Counted from the first letter of the stretch, positions 8,474 to 17,350 are shown. The stretch: 64,000 bases of DNA from Roseibium aquae (GCF_008711285.1 NZ_VXDC01000001.1:767454-831453); one strand, 5' to 3'. Made by a program: numbers and translations. The notes: generated by a model not told the origin, from the sequence alone.

Positions 8474-9631
8474 TTAGAACAACCGCAGAACGTTCTGGTC
8501 GGCCTGGGCAGCCAGGGACAGCGAGGTGGACGCCAGCGACTGCTGGGTCTGAAGGGCCAGCAAGTTCGCGCCTTCCTCGTTGGTGTCTGCCAGGGTCAGG
8601 AGACCAGCCCCTTCCTCGAGCGTGTTGATCAACGCATTGGTGAAGTCCTGCCTGTTCTGCACGATCGACAGGTTCGTACCGAAGGTGGAGGCTTGCGAGC
8701 GGAGCGTATTCTGCGCCCGCGTCAAGTCAGACAGAACCGAGTTGATCGCTGTGTCTGAGGCGAACCCGTTCTCGGTCGCCGCATTGAACGACTGGTCCGA
8801 CAGAGCGCCGGTCGAAGACAGGGTCACATTGATGCTGGAGGAGACGGAAATCCCGCCGCTTACCGAGGCCTCAATGTCACGGCTGGATCCGTTGATGAAG
8901 TTTGCAACGTCCTGCACGGTGGTCGTTGCAGAGATCTCCAACGAACCGTAGGTACCGCCAGTGCTGTCTGTCAGGGTCAGCACATCGCCTGCCGCGAAAT
9001 CGTCATCCAGCGTGATCAACTGACCGCCGGTCAGGGCAGCCGGTGTCGTCAAGCTGTCGTTCGTAGCAGCGAGTGTGGATGCGGTTCCTGCCACCGCACT
9101 TGCCAGATCCGACAGGCGCAGGCCTGTTGACAGGCTGGTGTCGGTGTAGTCGACGGCGGAAATGTCCAGATCGGACGTTCCGTCTTCGTTGAAAGTCACT
9201 CTCAGATCGTTGCCGGAGCCGCCGAGCAGGTTCTTGCCCTTGTAACCCGAATCCTTGGCAATATCCTCAATCTGAGTCAGCAGTTCGTTGTATTCGGAAA
9301 CGAATTGCTTGCGCTCGGACTGGCTGGATGTCTGAAGGGCTTGGTTGGCCTTCGCTTTTGCGGCGTCGACGAGGTCGGAGATCGCGCCGATCCCCTTGTC
9401 GGCCGCTTTCAGCGTTTGCACGCCTTGCCCCATGTCGTCCAGAAGGTTCGACAGATCGCCTGCGCGGTTCTGAAGTCCCTTTGCCGTGAAGAAGGAGTTC
9501 GGATTGTCAAGCGCGGAGTTCACCTTCTTGCCGGTGGCCAGTTTTTCCTGAACACCCGAGATGAGCTTGGAAGCAGATTGAAGCGCTTGGAGGTTCGAGC
9601 GCACGGCGCTCGAAATGGTAATGTCAGTCAT
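8474..9631 (-). CDS. fliC: Flagellin 3
   Basis: Filament subunit of 385 residues, about 115 shorter than its two paralogues. The start at 9631 (MTDITISSAVRSNLQALQSA) is chosen because GGAAGGAAG lies just upstream and the N-terminus matches flagellins 1 and 2; a longer frame upstream has no flagellin similarity. The C-terminus has GANLLALQTQQSLASTSLSL and ends VLRLF. Only one IN-like module is present in the middle (FAAGDVLTLTDSTGGTYGSL, then TTVQDVANFINGS), which explains the length difference. It has its own terminator at 8409-8438 and a promoter with a TTTAC direct repeat. Confidence 0.95.
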   Translation of the reverse strand: MTDITISSAVRSNLQALQSASKLISGVQEKLATGKKVNSALDNPNSFFTAKGLQNRAGDLSNLLDDMGQGVQTLKAADKGIGAISDLVDAAKAKANQALQTSSQSERKQFVSEYNELLTQIEDIAKDSGYKGKNLLGGSGNDLRVTFNEDGTSDLDISAVDYTDTSLSTGLRLSDLASAVAGTASTLAATNDSLTTPAALTGGQLITLDDDFAAGDVLTLTDSTGGTYGSLEISATTTVQDVANFINGSSRDIEASVSGGISVSSSINVTLSSTGALSDQSFNAATENGFASDTAINSVLSDLTRAQNTLRSQASTFGTNLSIVQNRQDFTNALINTLEEGAGLLTLADTNEEGANLLALQTQQSLASTSLSLAAQADQNVLRLF

Positions 9632-10006
9632 TGTGTCTTCCTTCCTAGAAGTACGCAGTACAGAGCCTGTTCTTGGCCCGGGAGCGACAATGACACGACC
9701 AAAAGTAAACAAGCGTAAAGGAACATGGTTACGAAGTAAGTAACCTTAACAACCCGTGAAACAGGTGTTTCGACGACGCAGATTGGCCCTGGGGGCCATG
9801 CCGCGCCGTTGGACTGAAATGAGGCATAGAGGGGAGAGCCGCCTCCGGGGAAGGCGGAAGGTCGCCGAAACAAGGGGCTGTCCAAGGTGTTTGCGCTGAT
9901 GAGGATGCGGAGCCGTGCCGAAGTCGAACCACAACACGGCTTTGCTCAAGGGGCACAGCCATCGGCGGCCGGAAACGGAACGCGTCACGCCCCAGGGGGC
10001 GCGGCC
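9632..10006. other. Intergenic region between flagellin 3 and flaG
   Basis: It holds the flagellin 3 ribosome site, the TTTAC direct repeat (9705-9719) and, beyond it, GGTTAC-N7-GTAACC (9726-9744). The remainder up to flaG has no gene-like frame and no clear terminator. Confidence 0.6.
9705..9719 (-). promoter_or_regulatory. Direct-repeat element in flagellin 3 promoter
   Basis: On the minus strand TTTAC-N5-TTTAC (10-bp period), 74-88 nt upstream of the flagellin 3 start. It is the third member of the set seen before flagellins 1 and 2. Confidence 0.45.
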
Positions 10007-10426
10007 TCAGATTGTGCGGGCCCGTGTCTCTTCGCTGTCCTGCCGGGACGTCTGATTGGCGGACACTTCCTGATTGGCAATGGCATCGGCATAGGCGCGC
10101 AAACGTCGCAAGGTTTCGCTTGGCACTTGGCGGATGACTTCGCCGGTCTCGCTATCGGTGGCCATGTAGATCATGGAGTTGCTTTCGGGATCGATCACGT
10201 TCTTGCGCTCGATCTCCCGGCCGATCTGGACCGGCTCGCGGGTGGGCTCCCTCAAAGTCCGGTCATCCGCCGGACGCGACGATGCGTCTGTCTCACTTGC
10301 CGGTGCGACAGTCTGGTTGCGCGGCAGGTCCGTTTTCGCGGCACGTTCCGTCCGCTCTGGTGCCCGCTCGACAGGCGAAATCGCCGTGTAGGACGGCATC
10401 GGCGGACGGGCTAATCCTGTTTCCAT
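10007..10426 (-). CDS. flaG: FlaG-family flagellar protein
   Basis: The C-terminal half has the FlaG signature: a strand (SMIYMATDSETGEVIRQVPS) followed by an amphipathic helix (ETLRRLRAYADAIANQE). The N-terminal 60 residues are Pro/Arg/Thr-rich and look disordered. FlaG proteins influence filament length or filament assembly; the exact role in alphaproteobacteria is unclear. The start at 10426 is preceded by GGAGGG. It lies between flagellin 3 and the flgI-flgJ-flgN genes on the same strand. Confidence 0.75.
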   Translation of the reverse strand: METGLARPPMPSYTAISPVERAPERTERAAKTDLPRNQTVAPASETDASSRPADDRTLREPTREPVQIGREIERKNVIDPESNSMIYMATDSETGEVIRQVPSETLRRLRAYADAIANQEVSANQTSRQDSEETRARTI

Positions 10427-10620
10427 CGTTCAGCCCTCCGGGGATACTCAATACACTTTTCCCCTTATAGACGTACCTTATCGGGTGGAAATGAATCAGC
10501 CGTTAAGAAAATGATTAGAATTTTCAGGACCGGCAAAAAAAGTGGCGTCATTTGCTGATTCGGTTGAGGCATGCTGCCGCAGCGGGATGTACTGGGATGT
10601 TTGGCCGATCCTGCGGAATA

Positions 10621-11109
10621 CTATAGCGAGCGGTTGACGGCGATCCCGTGCGCCGCCGACGGGCCCGCTGGGCTTTGTCCCTTGGGACCATATGTGGTGG
10701 TGTGCTGTTTCGCATTCACCGCCTTTGCCACGGTCGACAGAATATCGTTGGTTACCTCGCGGGCCGTCGACAGCACTGCGAGGTTGATCCGCAAAACAGG
10801 CTGGAACTCTCCATGACTGCGGCGCAGCGCCTGCACCGCCGCCGGCGCAAGGTTTCCAAGCGCCACCGCGTTGTCCTTGGCGCACATCATCCCGCGGGTA
10901 TACTCATGGATGAGCTTGGCCTTTTCGGGCTGCAACTCTCCGGATTTGGTAAGTTGCCCGTCCCGGACAAGCGCGGTCTCGCGCTCGATCACGTCAAGCA
11001 GCTGTTCCATCGTCCGCACCAGGGCAAAACAGAAAGCCTCTGCCTCAGACTTGCTCACCGGACGTTCAAGGGAGAAAGGCAGATCCAGCCCTTCGCTTTG
11101 GATGGTCAT
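10621..11109 (-). CDS. flgN: FlgN-like export chaperone
   Basis: 162 residues if it starts at 11109, where the ATG overlaps the stop of the flgJ-like gene (ATGA), indicating translational coupling. The protein is mostly helical with no signal peptide; the middle (LVRTMEQLLDVIERETALVR, then GDGxL-like DGQLTKSGELQPEKAKLIHE) has the pattern of FlgN chaperones, which hold FlgK and FlgL before export. Assignment rests on this pattern and on position after flgI-flgJ. A longer upstream extension in the same frame is rejected as it overlaps flgJ. Confidence 0.6.
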   Translation of the reverse strand: MTIQSEGLDLPFSLERPVSKSEAEAFCFALVRTMEQLLDVIERETALVRDGQLTKSGELQPEKAKLIHEYTRGMMCAKDNAVALGNLAPAAVQALRRSHGEFQPVLRINLAVLSTAREVTNDILSTVAKAVNAKQHTTTYGPKGQSPAGPSAAHGIAVNRSL

Positions 11110-11420
11110 TGGGAGGCCTCCTGGAGAGCGATCAGCTCGCGTTCGATGGAATCGGCGAGTCCTATTCCGCCGCCTTTGGCGATGGATGTGGCATATTCGT
11201 TTATCAGGAGCCCGCGCCAGGCTTCCGCTCCCGGCCCGTCGCCCCATGTTCCACCCTCGTCGAGACCCGTGAACATGTGCTGCATCATGTTGTTGAGGAA
11301 CACAGCTTCGAATTCTTCGGCGGTTTCCCGGATACGGGCTTTGTTGGCCCGGTCGACGCCCGCCAGCACATCCTGCGGGTTGCGGGCGGTATTGAGGCTA
11401 TGGACGGCTTCCAGCATCAC
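11106..11420 (-). CDS. flgJ: FlgJ-like rod-binding protein (rod domain only)
   Basis: 104 residues corresponding to the N-terminal rod-binding domain of FlgJ: ETAEEFEAVFLNNMMQHMF, then a Gly-rich turn and WRGLLINEYATSIAKGGGIG, which is the family signature. The C-terminal muramidase domain of enterobacterial FlgJ is absent, as is usual in alphaproteobacteria. It caps the growing rod in the periplasm. The start overlaps the flgI stop by 4 nt (ATGA), and its own stop overlaps the start of the FlgN-like gene, so flgI-flgJ-flgN form a tight operon. Confidence 0.85.
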   Translation of the reverse strand: MMLEAVHSLNTARNPQDVLAGVDRANKARIRETAEEFEAVFLNNMMQHMFTGLDEGGTWGDGPGAEAWRGLLINEYATSIAKGGGIGLADSIERELIALQEASQ

Positions 11421-12559
11421 AGCACCTCGATTTCGGCTTGAAGGGCACCTGCCGCCTTGATGGCTTGAAGGATGGAAATCATGTCCCGCGGCCCAATTCC
11501 AAGTGCGTTCAGCCCGTCGACGAGTTCTTTCAAGGTGACAGCTTGCGGCACGATCGCCAACTTCGCATCCGGATCGTCGTTAATTGCGATCTCGGTCCGT
11601 GGAACGATCGCTGTTTGCCCGTTGGCAAAGGGAAGGGGCTGCACGACCTCGGGCGTCTCGGCGACGGTGACGGTAAGATTGCCCTGGGCAACGGCAACCA
11701 TGGACACCTTTACGTCCTGCCCCATCACGATGATCCCGGAGTTTTCGTCGATCACGACGCGGGCCGCGAGGTCGGGTTGCACGATCAGCTGCTCGATATC
11801 GGTCAGCAGGTCGACAATGTTGCCGGTATAGTCCATCGGCAAATTGATCCGGACCGTGCCCGGGTCGACCGGCTCAGCCGTCGGCAGGCCGATCAATTCG
11901 TTGATCGAAAGGGCGACGCGGCGGGCAGTCGTCAGATCCGGGTTGCGCAGAGCCAGCCGAAGGCTTGTCATGGACGCGAGACGGAAATCGACCTCCCGCT
12001 CCACCAGGCCGCCATTTGCTATGCGTCCTGCGGTTGGAACGCCGCGGGTGATCGACGCGGCCTCGGCTTGAACCGCGAAGCCTCCAATCGCGACAGAGCC
12101 TTGAGCGATGGCGTAAACCTCACCATCTGCGCCAACAAGGGGCGTCACCAGAAGCGTGCCGCCTTGAAGAGAGTCCGAATTGCCCAGCGCACTGACATTG
12201 ACGTCGATCCGGGTGCCCTGGGTGGCGAATGGCGGCAGGTTGGCCGTGACCATCACAGCGGCGACCGTGTTGGTGTTCAGGTCGACCCCGCGTGTGTTCA
12301 CGCCAAGACGCTCGAGCATTGCCTGGAGCGATTGCTGGGTGAAGGGTGTATTGCGCAAGGTGTCGCCGGTGCCGTTGAGGCCGACCACCAGCCCGTAGCC
12401 GATGAGCTGGTTTTCCCGAATGCCTTCGAAATCGGCGATGTCCTTGATGCGCGAGGCCGCGTTCGCGGTCGCGGCCAATTGGATGGACAACACGGTGATC
12501 GCGGCGCTCAAGACCGCTACGCTTGTCAGGATCGTCTTGAATTGTCTGAAAAATTCCAT
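11417..12559 (-). CDS. flgI: FlgI, flagellar P-ring protein
   Basis: Periplasmic P-ring subunit around the rod. About 380 residues after a signal peptide (hydrophobic TSVAVLSAAITVLSIQLA, then ATANA). Signature stretches are SRIKDIADFEGIRENQLIGY, GLVVGLNGTGD, LPPFATQGTRIDVNVSALG and the C-terminal TLKELVDGLNALGIGPRDMI. The start is uncertain: ATG at 12559 and at 12568 are both possible and neither has a strong ribosome site; longer upstream frame is shadow sequence. It is the first gene of flgI-flgJ-flgN and diverges from fliX, which in Caulobacter is also paired with flgI. Confidence 0.93.
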   Translation of the reverse strand: MEFFRQFKTILTSVAVLSAAITVLSIQLAATANAASRIKDIADFEGIRENQLIGYGLVVGLNGTGDTLRNTPFTQQSLQAMLERLGVNTRGVDLNTNTVAAVMVTANLPPFATQGTRIDVNVSALGNSDSLQGGTLLVTPLVGADGEVYAIAQGSVAIGGFAVQAEAASITRGVPTAGRIANGGLVEREVDFRLASMTSLRLALRNPDLTTARRVALSINELIGLPTAEPVDPGTVRINLPMDYTGNIVDLLTDIEQLIVQPDLAARVVIDENSGIIVMGQDVKVSMVAVAQGNLTVTVAETPEVVQPLPFANGQTAIVPRTEIAINDDPDAKLAIVPQAVTLKELVDGLNALGIGPRDMISILQAIKAAGALQAEIEVL

Positions 12560-12838
12560 GATGAACATCGAATACCGCTGATCTGACTGGCTGCTCCGCC
12601 GACGTGGCGGTATCGTTAATGCGAGTTCCATGCCAGTTTGAAGACGGGATCGCCGGGTCGAAAAAGTCCCGGTTTTCCGGGCAAGCAAGCGATGCCCCCC
12701 GCACGGCCGTGGCTTGGGTGATTGTCCATAGGGCGGCAGAACTTGCCGCCTGACCGGGAACTCCTTTACCCTTGACACACGGGGGCATAGTGATTCTTCA
12801 ACCTGGAGCGCCAAAAGGCAGAATTGGGTCGAACCAGC

Positions 12839-13258
12839 ATGCGAATTACAGGCAACAAGCCGCTGAGCGGAGTGCACAGCCGGGGCGGGAAAAAGAAGGT
12901 CGATGGCGAGGGTGTGGCGTTCCAGCCTGATCCGGGCGGTGACGGAGCTTCCGCCCCGGCGGTGTCCAGCAGTTCGGCGATCCAGGGGATGGATGCTCTG
13001 TTGGCCTTGCAGGAGATGCGTCTTGAAACGGACCAGCGGCAGGTGGCGACACAGCGGGGCCATACATTGCTCGACAACCTCGAGGCCCTGCGCGCGGAAC
13101 TGTTGGGCGGGATCGTCTCCGAGGATCGCCTCGCGAGCCTGGCGAAGTCCGTGGAGGACCGCGTGGAAAGCGGCGACCCGCAGGTGGATGGTGTCATCCG
13201 CGAGATTGAATTGCGAGTGAAGGTTGAGCTGGCCAAGCTCGGTCGATTCTCCGATTGA
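12839..13258 (+). CDS. fliX: FliX, flagellar assembly regulator
   Basis: Alphaproteobacterial class II flagellar assembly factor, known in Caulobacter to couple basal-body assembly to FlbD-dependent transcription. The N-terminus MRITGNKPLSGVHSRGGKKK is basic and the C-terminal half is helical (SAIQGMDALLALQEMRLETD, then LEALRAELLGG..ALKxLLDxxV-like SLAKSVEDRVESGDPQVDGV), which matches FliX. A TTG 15 nt upstream is a less likely start. It is divergently transcribed from flgI. Confidence 0.85.
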   Translation: MRITGNKPLSGVHSRGGKKKVDGEGVAFQPDPGGDGASAPAVSSSSAIQGMDALLALQEMRLETDQRQVATQRGHTLLDNLEALRAELLGGIVSEDRLASLAKSVEDRVESGDPQVDGVIREIELRVKVELAKLGRFSD

Positions 13259-13424
13259 GCGCCGTCCAGTGGCTGGTCTGCCACTTCGCGATGATCGGCG
13301 ATTTTCTCATAACTAATTGAATAAAAATATCATTTTTCAGCTACAAATTAGATAATTGAACCGTTGCCGCTTCAGGTGCGCGGCTATATATTGCGCGCGG
13401 CTAAACGGTAAACCGGAGCTGTCG

Positions 13425-13841
13425 ATGACGGTAGAGCTTGAGTCTGAATACCGCCCTACGGAAGATGAACCGTTCATGAATGACCGCCAGCGGGAATACT
13501 TTAAAAACAAGCTGCTGGCCTGGAAAGACGATATCCTGAAGGAAAGCAAGGAGACCTTGGCCGCGCTTCAGGAGGAAAGCCAAAACCATCCCGATCTGGC
13601 TGACCGTGCCTCCTCGGAAACGGACAGGTCGATCGAATTGCGTGCCCGCGACCGGCAGCGGAAACTGATCTCCAAGATCGATGCCGCGCTCGAGCGCATT
13701 TCCGAGGGCACCTATGGATATTGCGAGGAAACGGGTGAACCGATCGCGTTGCGCCGCCTCGAAGCCCGCCCGATCGCCACACTGTCGATCGAGGCCCAGG
13801 AAGCCCATGAGCGCCGGGAAAAGGTTTACCGGGACGACTGA
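13425..13841 (+). CDS. dksA: DksA-family RNA polymerase-binding regulator
   Basis: Transcription factor that enters the RNA polymerase secondary channel and acts with ppGpp. 138 residues from ATG 13425. The coiled-coil contains the acidic tip motif (LADRASSETDRSIELRARDR) and the C-terminal zinc-finger-like region reads YGYCEETGEPIALRRLEARP. Only one cysteine is left of the four zinc ligands, as in the zinc-free DksA proteins of many alphaproteobacteria. A longer frame upstream is not supported. It ends at a strong terminator at 13884-13909. Confidence 0.93.
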   Translation: MTVELESEYRPTEDEPFMNDRQREYFKNKLLAWKDDILKESKETLAALQEESQNHPDLADRASSETDRSIELRARDRQRKLISKIDAALERISEGTYGYCEETGEPIALRRLEARPIATLSIEAQEAHERREKVYRDD

Positions 13842-13883
13842 GCCCGGCGGCCGAAAAACGCAAGCAAACAATCGGACCTCTCG

Positions 13884-13909
13884 CCTCCCGGTCATCCGGG
13901 AGGTTTTTT
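13884..13909 (+). terminator. Rho-independent terminator of dksA
   Basis: Stem CCTCCCGG / CCGGGAGG with TCAT loop, followed by six T. Confidence 0.93.
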
Positions 13910-13928
13910 GTTGGCGCGCTCCAAATGG

Positions 13929-13968
13929 AAAAAGGCACGGCGCTCGGGGAGCGAGACACCGTGCCTTT
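13929..13968 (-). terminator. Probable terminator of the flgF-flgG-flgA-flgH operon
   Basis: Outer stem AAAGGCACGG (13931-13940) / CCGTGCCTTT (13959-13968) with inner stem CGCTC / GAGCG. On the minus strand the hairpin ends in a short T run. It lies about 90 nt after the flgH stop. Confidence 0.7.
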
Positions 13969-14058
13969 CGGTCAGCCATCACGCACCGGCTTCTAGAACA
14001 CCAGATACGCATGGCCGGGGGAGGGTGGAGCCGCTGGGAAGCGGCCCTCTGTTTCTGA

Positions 14059-14811
14059 TCAGAACGGCAGAAGGATATCCATGACCTGGCTGCCGTAACG
14101 TGGTTGCTGGACTTCCGTGATCTGTCCGCGGCCACCATAGCCGATGCGCGCTTCCGCGATCTTGTCGCTGGCAATCGTGTTGTTGGAAGCGATGTCCTCC
14201 GGCCGGACGACGCCGGCCACCACCAGTTCGCGGACCTCGAAATTCACTCGAACCTCCTGACGCCCCTCGATCACCATATTGCCGTTTGGCAGGACCTGGG
14301 TCACGACAGCGGCCACGTTGGTGCGTATCGTTTCTTCGCGGTCGACTTCCCCTTCGCCTTCAAAGCTGCTTGAGCTGTTGATGCTTGCAAGATTTCCAGC
14401 GCTGGAGCTTGCCGGCAGGAGAACCGTATCAATCGCCGTTCCAAGCGCGCCCCCGGCACCAGAGGCGTTGGAATCCGTTCGGCTCTTGGAGGTCGAGTTG
14501 TCGATTTCCGCCCGGTCGGAAATGGTGACCGTGACAGTCAGAATGTCGCCCACCTGCTTCGCCCGCTGATCATCGAAAAAGGCCCGGTTCCCGGATCTCC
14601 AGAGCGAATTCGGACTGTAGTGGGCCTGTTGCGGCTCCGGCATGGGCATCTGAACCGGGCGATAGCCGGGCGTCGTCGTGGGGTCTTGGATCGCATTGAG
14701 AGCGGGCTGTTGTCCGACCTGGGACAATCTGTCCGCGGTGCCGCAGCCGGCGAGCAGGGACGCCAGGGCCAGACCGGTGGCAATGGCCCGGATTGTTGGA
14801 AAGGTCGTCAT
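14059..14811 (-). CDS. flgH: FlgH, flagellar L-ring lipoprotein
   Basis: Outer-membrane L-ring subunit, 250 residues. A lipoprotein signal ends at LLAGC with the lipidated Cys at residue 23. Conserved FlgH stretches are SLWRSGNRAFFDDQRAKQVG, DILTVTVTISDRAEIDN, GNMVIEGRQEVRVNFEVREL and the C-terminal GRGQITEVQQPRYGSQVMDI. The start overlaps the flgA stop by 4 nt (ATGA), indicating coupling. It is the last gene of the flgF-flgG-flgA-flgH set. Confidence 0.95.
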   Translation of the reverse strand: MTTFPTIRAIATGLALASLLAGCGTADRLSQVGQQPALNAIQDPTTTPGYRPVQMPMPEPQQAHYSPNSLWRSGNRAFFDDQRAKQVGDILTVTVTISDRAEIDNSTSKSRTDSNASGAGGALGTAIDTVLLPASSSAGNLASINSSSSFEGEGEVDREETIRTNVAAVVTQVLPNGNMVIEGRQEVRVNFEVRELVVAGVVRPEDIASNNTIASDKIAEARIGYGGRGQITEVQQPRYGSQVMDILLPF

Positions 14812-15791
14812 TGGGTTTGCTCCTGGAGCCGGGCGACACGCGCCGAAGCGGGTTGAGCCACGACCTGACCGCGCGAAACCACCATGGCTGGAACGAAACG
14901 CCTTGATTCCAGGTTCTTGATATCGATCAGGTCCCCGACGGCGCCGTCATCCATGGCCCTGCCGCGGGTGGTCAATTTCATGCCAGCAATTTCATAGGTG
15001 ATTGTGACATTCTCTCCGCGCTCGATCAGGATCGGCTTGGCAAAGTCGGTGCGCGAGAGCGGCGTATTGGCGCGCAAGGGATTGCGCGCTGCAAGACCGA
15101 CGACCTCTGCGGGGTCGGTCAGGGCACGGGAGGGAACCGCGTTGCGGGGCAGCCGGGTAAAGACGATGTCCTCCTCCTTCAAGATGCTGCCGCGCTGGAG
15201 GGGTTGGGCGAGGGTCGCCACTTCCATCAATTCCTGCGCCCGCCCGCTGAAGGAGATCGGGCGCCGGCCGCTTTCTGTCGCAACGGTACCGGTAATCGAG
15301 AAGCGCCCGGTTGTCCGGGACCACAGGACTTGGTCGAACCGGACAGGCTGCGCATCCGCCGGATTGGCCTCCAGGGTTTCAACCGGGCGATCAAAAGTCA
15401 TTTCGATCAGGTCCGGCGTCAGGGACGCCTCCCTTTGTGCCAGTTCGCCGGTGATCAGATCGATCAACCGCTGACGGTCGAAGACTTCGGCCCGCCGGTG
15501 CACAACAACCTGGCGCAGTCCATCCGTGCCGGCCATGATCAGGCCAGCCTGGCGGGCCCGTTCGGCGACCATGGAAGCGGGAACATTGCCCGATGTGCCA
15601 AGGTCCGGAGAGCGGAACAGCGGTACCTCGGCGAATTCGCCGGCCCCGACATAAAAGTCCCCGACCGTGACGATTCCGGAGAGCGTGTGCACCTCCGAGC
15701 GAAGATGCGGACGCTGGTCCGCCATGGCGGCAAAAGGCAAAAGGGCCTGCACGATCAGCACATACAACAGGGTCAGAACGCTTTTCATCAT
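14808..15791 (-). CDS. flgA: FlgA, P-ring assembly chaperone
   Basis: Periplasmic chaperone for FlgI assembly. An N-terminal signal peptide (LTLLYVLIVQALLPFAAMA) is followed by about 300 residues. The C-terminal third is the SAF/FlgA domain: LQRGSILKEEDIVFTRLPRN, GLAARNPLRANTPLSRTDFA, then IERGENVTITYEIAGMKLTT and RGRAMDDGAVGDLIDIKNLE. The family's final VVSRGQVV is also present. It lies between flgG and flgH in the usual Rhizobiales order. The downstream flgH start overlaps its stop. Confidence 0.93.
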   Translation of the reverse strand: MMKSVLTLLYVLIVQALLPFAAMADQRPHLRSEVHTLSGIVTVGDFYVGAGEFAEVPLFRSPDLGTSGNVPASMVAERARQAGLIMAGTDGLRQVVVHRRAEVFDRQRLIDLITGELAQREASLTPDLIEMTFDRPVETLEANPADAQPVRFDQVLWSRTTGRFSITGTVATESGRRPISFSGRAQELMEVATLAQPLQRGSILKEEDIVFTRLPRNAVPSRALTDPAEVVGLAARNPLRANTPLSRTDFAKPILIERGENVTITYEIAGMKLTTRGRAMDDGAVGDLIDIKNLESRRFVPAMVVSRGQVVAQPASARVARLQEQTQ

Positions 15792-15804
15792 TCCACTCCC
15801 TCCG

Positions 15805-16587
15805 TTAGCGGATGTTCGAGGCTGTGGCGTACATCTCGTCCGCGGCCTTGATCACCCGCGAGTTCATCTCGTAGGCCCGTTGTGCGGAAATGAGATCGGC
15901 GATTTCCGTCACCGCATCCACATTTGCCATTTCCAGAAAACGTTGCTGGAGATCACCGAAGCCGTTGGCGCCCGGGTTGTCGACTTCCGGCGCTCCACTG
16001 GCGGTGGTCTCCAGGAAAAGGTTGTCGCCCACCGCTTCCAGCCCGGCCCGGTTCACGAACCGCGCCAGCTGGATCTGGCCGAGATTGACCAGATTGCCGC
16101 CGGCGTCGATTGCCTGAACCGTGCCGTCGGCGGATATGGTGACGTCGCGCGAGCCTTCGGGAATGTCAATGCCCGGTTGAACGGCATATCCATCCACGGT
16201 CACAAGCGCGCCGTTTGGGTCTCTCTCGAAGGATCCGTCGCGTGTATAGGCCGTTGTGCCGTTCGGGAGTTCGATCTGGAAAAAGCCGTCGCCGCGAATG
16301 GCCAGGTCGAGATCCTTGCCGGTCTGCTCAAGCGAACCTTGGCTCATGATCCGCGAGGTGGCGGCAACCTTGACGCCCGAGCCGATCTGAACGCCCGTGG
16401 GAACGATGGTTCCAGCCGCGGAGGTCTCTGAACCCATCCTGCGGTCGTTCTGGTAAAGCAGGTCCTGGAAATCGACACGTTGGCGCTTGTAACCGGTGGT
16501 GCGCATGTTGGCGACGTTGTTCGAGATAACCTCGACATTGCGCTCCTGCGCCTTCATGCCGGTTGCCGCAATATGGAGAGATTTCAT
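15805..16587 (-). CDS. flgG: FlgG, distal rod protein
   Basis: Distal rod subunit of the flagellar axle, 260 residues, the standard length. The N-terminus (SLHIAATGMKAQERNVEVIS, NNVANMRTTGYKRQRVDF), the central GDGFFQIELPNGTTAYTRDG and the C-terminus (LEMANVDAVTEIADLISAQR, AYEMNSRVIKAADEM) are classic. The start at 16587 is preceded by GAAGGATG. It follows flgF by 22 nt and precedes flgA. Confidence 0.97.
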   Translation of the reverse strand: MKSLHIAATGMKAQERNVEVISNNVANMRTTGYKRQRVDFQDLLYQNDRRMGSETSAAGTIVPTGVQIGSGVKVAATSRIMSQGSLEQTGKDLDLAIRGDGFFQIELPNGTTAYTRDGSFERDPNGALVTVDGYAVQPGIDIPEGSRDVTISADGTVQAIDAGGNLVNLGQIQLARFVNRAGLEAVGDNLFLETTASGAPEVDNPGANGFGDLQQRFLEMANVDAVTEIADLISAQRAYEMNSRVIKAADEMYATASNIR

Positions 16588-16609
16588 TTAAAACATCCTT
16601 CTTGCGGCA

Positions 16610-17350
16610 TTAGCCTTCGAGGCTTCCAAGGGTCCGGATGCCCTGCTGGCGCAAGTCATCCATGTCTTTCATCAGCCGCGTGGCCGACGTGTAGGCGCGC
16701 GTGATCTCGATCAGGCGCGTGATCTCGACAACGCCCTGCACATTCGATTGCTCGAGCGCGCCCTGAACCACCCTTGGATTGAGGATCGGGTTCGGATTCT
16801 CACCGGCCAGTATCGTGTCGCGCACCTGGACCAGTTCTTGAGGGTTGTCGAAGTCAACGAGGCGGACTTGGCCGCGAATGCCTTGCTCGGTCGAAATCGT
16901 GCCATCCCGGGCGATTTCGATCTTGCCATCCTCAGGAGTGAAGGTGATGGGGCCGGCGGATGTCATGACCGGCCGGTCATCCGCGGTCACCAGCTGGCCG
17001 TTTTCGTCAAGGGTAAATGCCCCGTTTCGGGTGTAGGCTTCCGTGCCGTCTGCCATCTGGACAACGAAAAAGCCATCGCCTTCAATCGCAAGGTCAAGCT
17101 CGTTCTCGGTCATCCGGATCGCGCCTTGCATGAAATCGGTCCGTGTGCCGTAGTCCGCCACGTATGACAGGTCGTGGTCGGGCCGCTGGAACTCTGTCGC
17201 CTCGGCGATCGGCATCACATACTCTTCGAACATCATCCGCTGCGCCTTGAAGCCCGTGGTGTTGATGTTCGCCATGTTGTTGGCCACCACGTTGAGCTGA
17301 TTCCTCAAAGCCGCCTGGCGTGACAGCGTGATAAGCTGAGCGTTCTCCAT
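16610..17350 (-). CDS. flgF: FlgF, proximal rod protein
   Basis: Proximal rod subunit, 246 residues. Features: AQLITLSRQAALRNQLNVVA, NNMANINTTGFKAQRMMFEE, AIEGDGFFVVQMADGTEAYT and the C-terminal VVEITRLIEITRAYTSATRL. It is the first gene of flgF-flgG-flgA-flgH. Its promoter must lie in 17351-17623, which it shares divergently with fliL and which carries the CtrA-like motif. Confidence 0.96.
   Translation of the reverse strand: MENAQLITLSRQAALRNQLNVVANNMANINTTGFKAQRMMFEEYVMPIAEATEFQRPDHDLSYVADYGTRTDFMQGAIRMTENELDLAIEGDGFFVVQMADGTEAYTRNGAFTLDENGQLVTADDRPVMTSAGPITFTPEDGKIEIARDGTISTEQGIRGQVRLVDFDNPQELVQVRDTILAGENPNPILNPRVVQGALEQSNVQGVVEITRLIEITRAYTSATRLMKDMDDLRQQGIRTLGSLEG

Noticed and set aside
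4124..9744. A single flagellin operator built on TTAACC/GGTTAC inverted repeats (4124-4141, 5801-5820, 7555-7575, 9726-9744)
   Set aside because: The arms point in different orientations and the spacers vary (4, 4, 9, 7 nt), so they do not make one motif.
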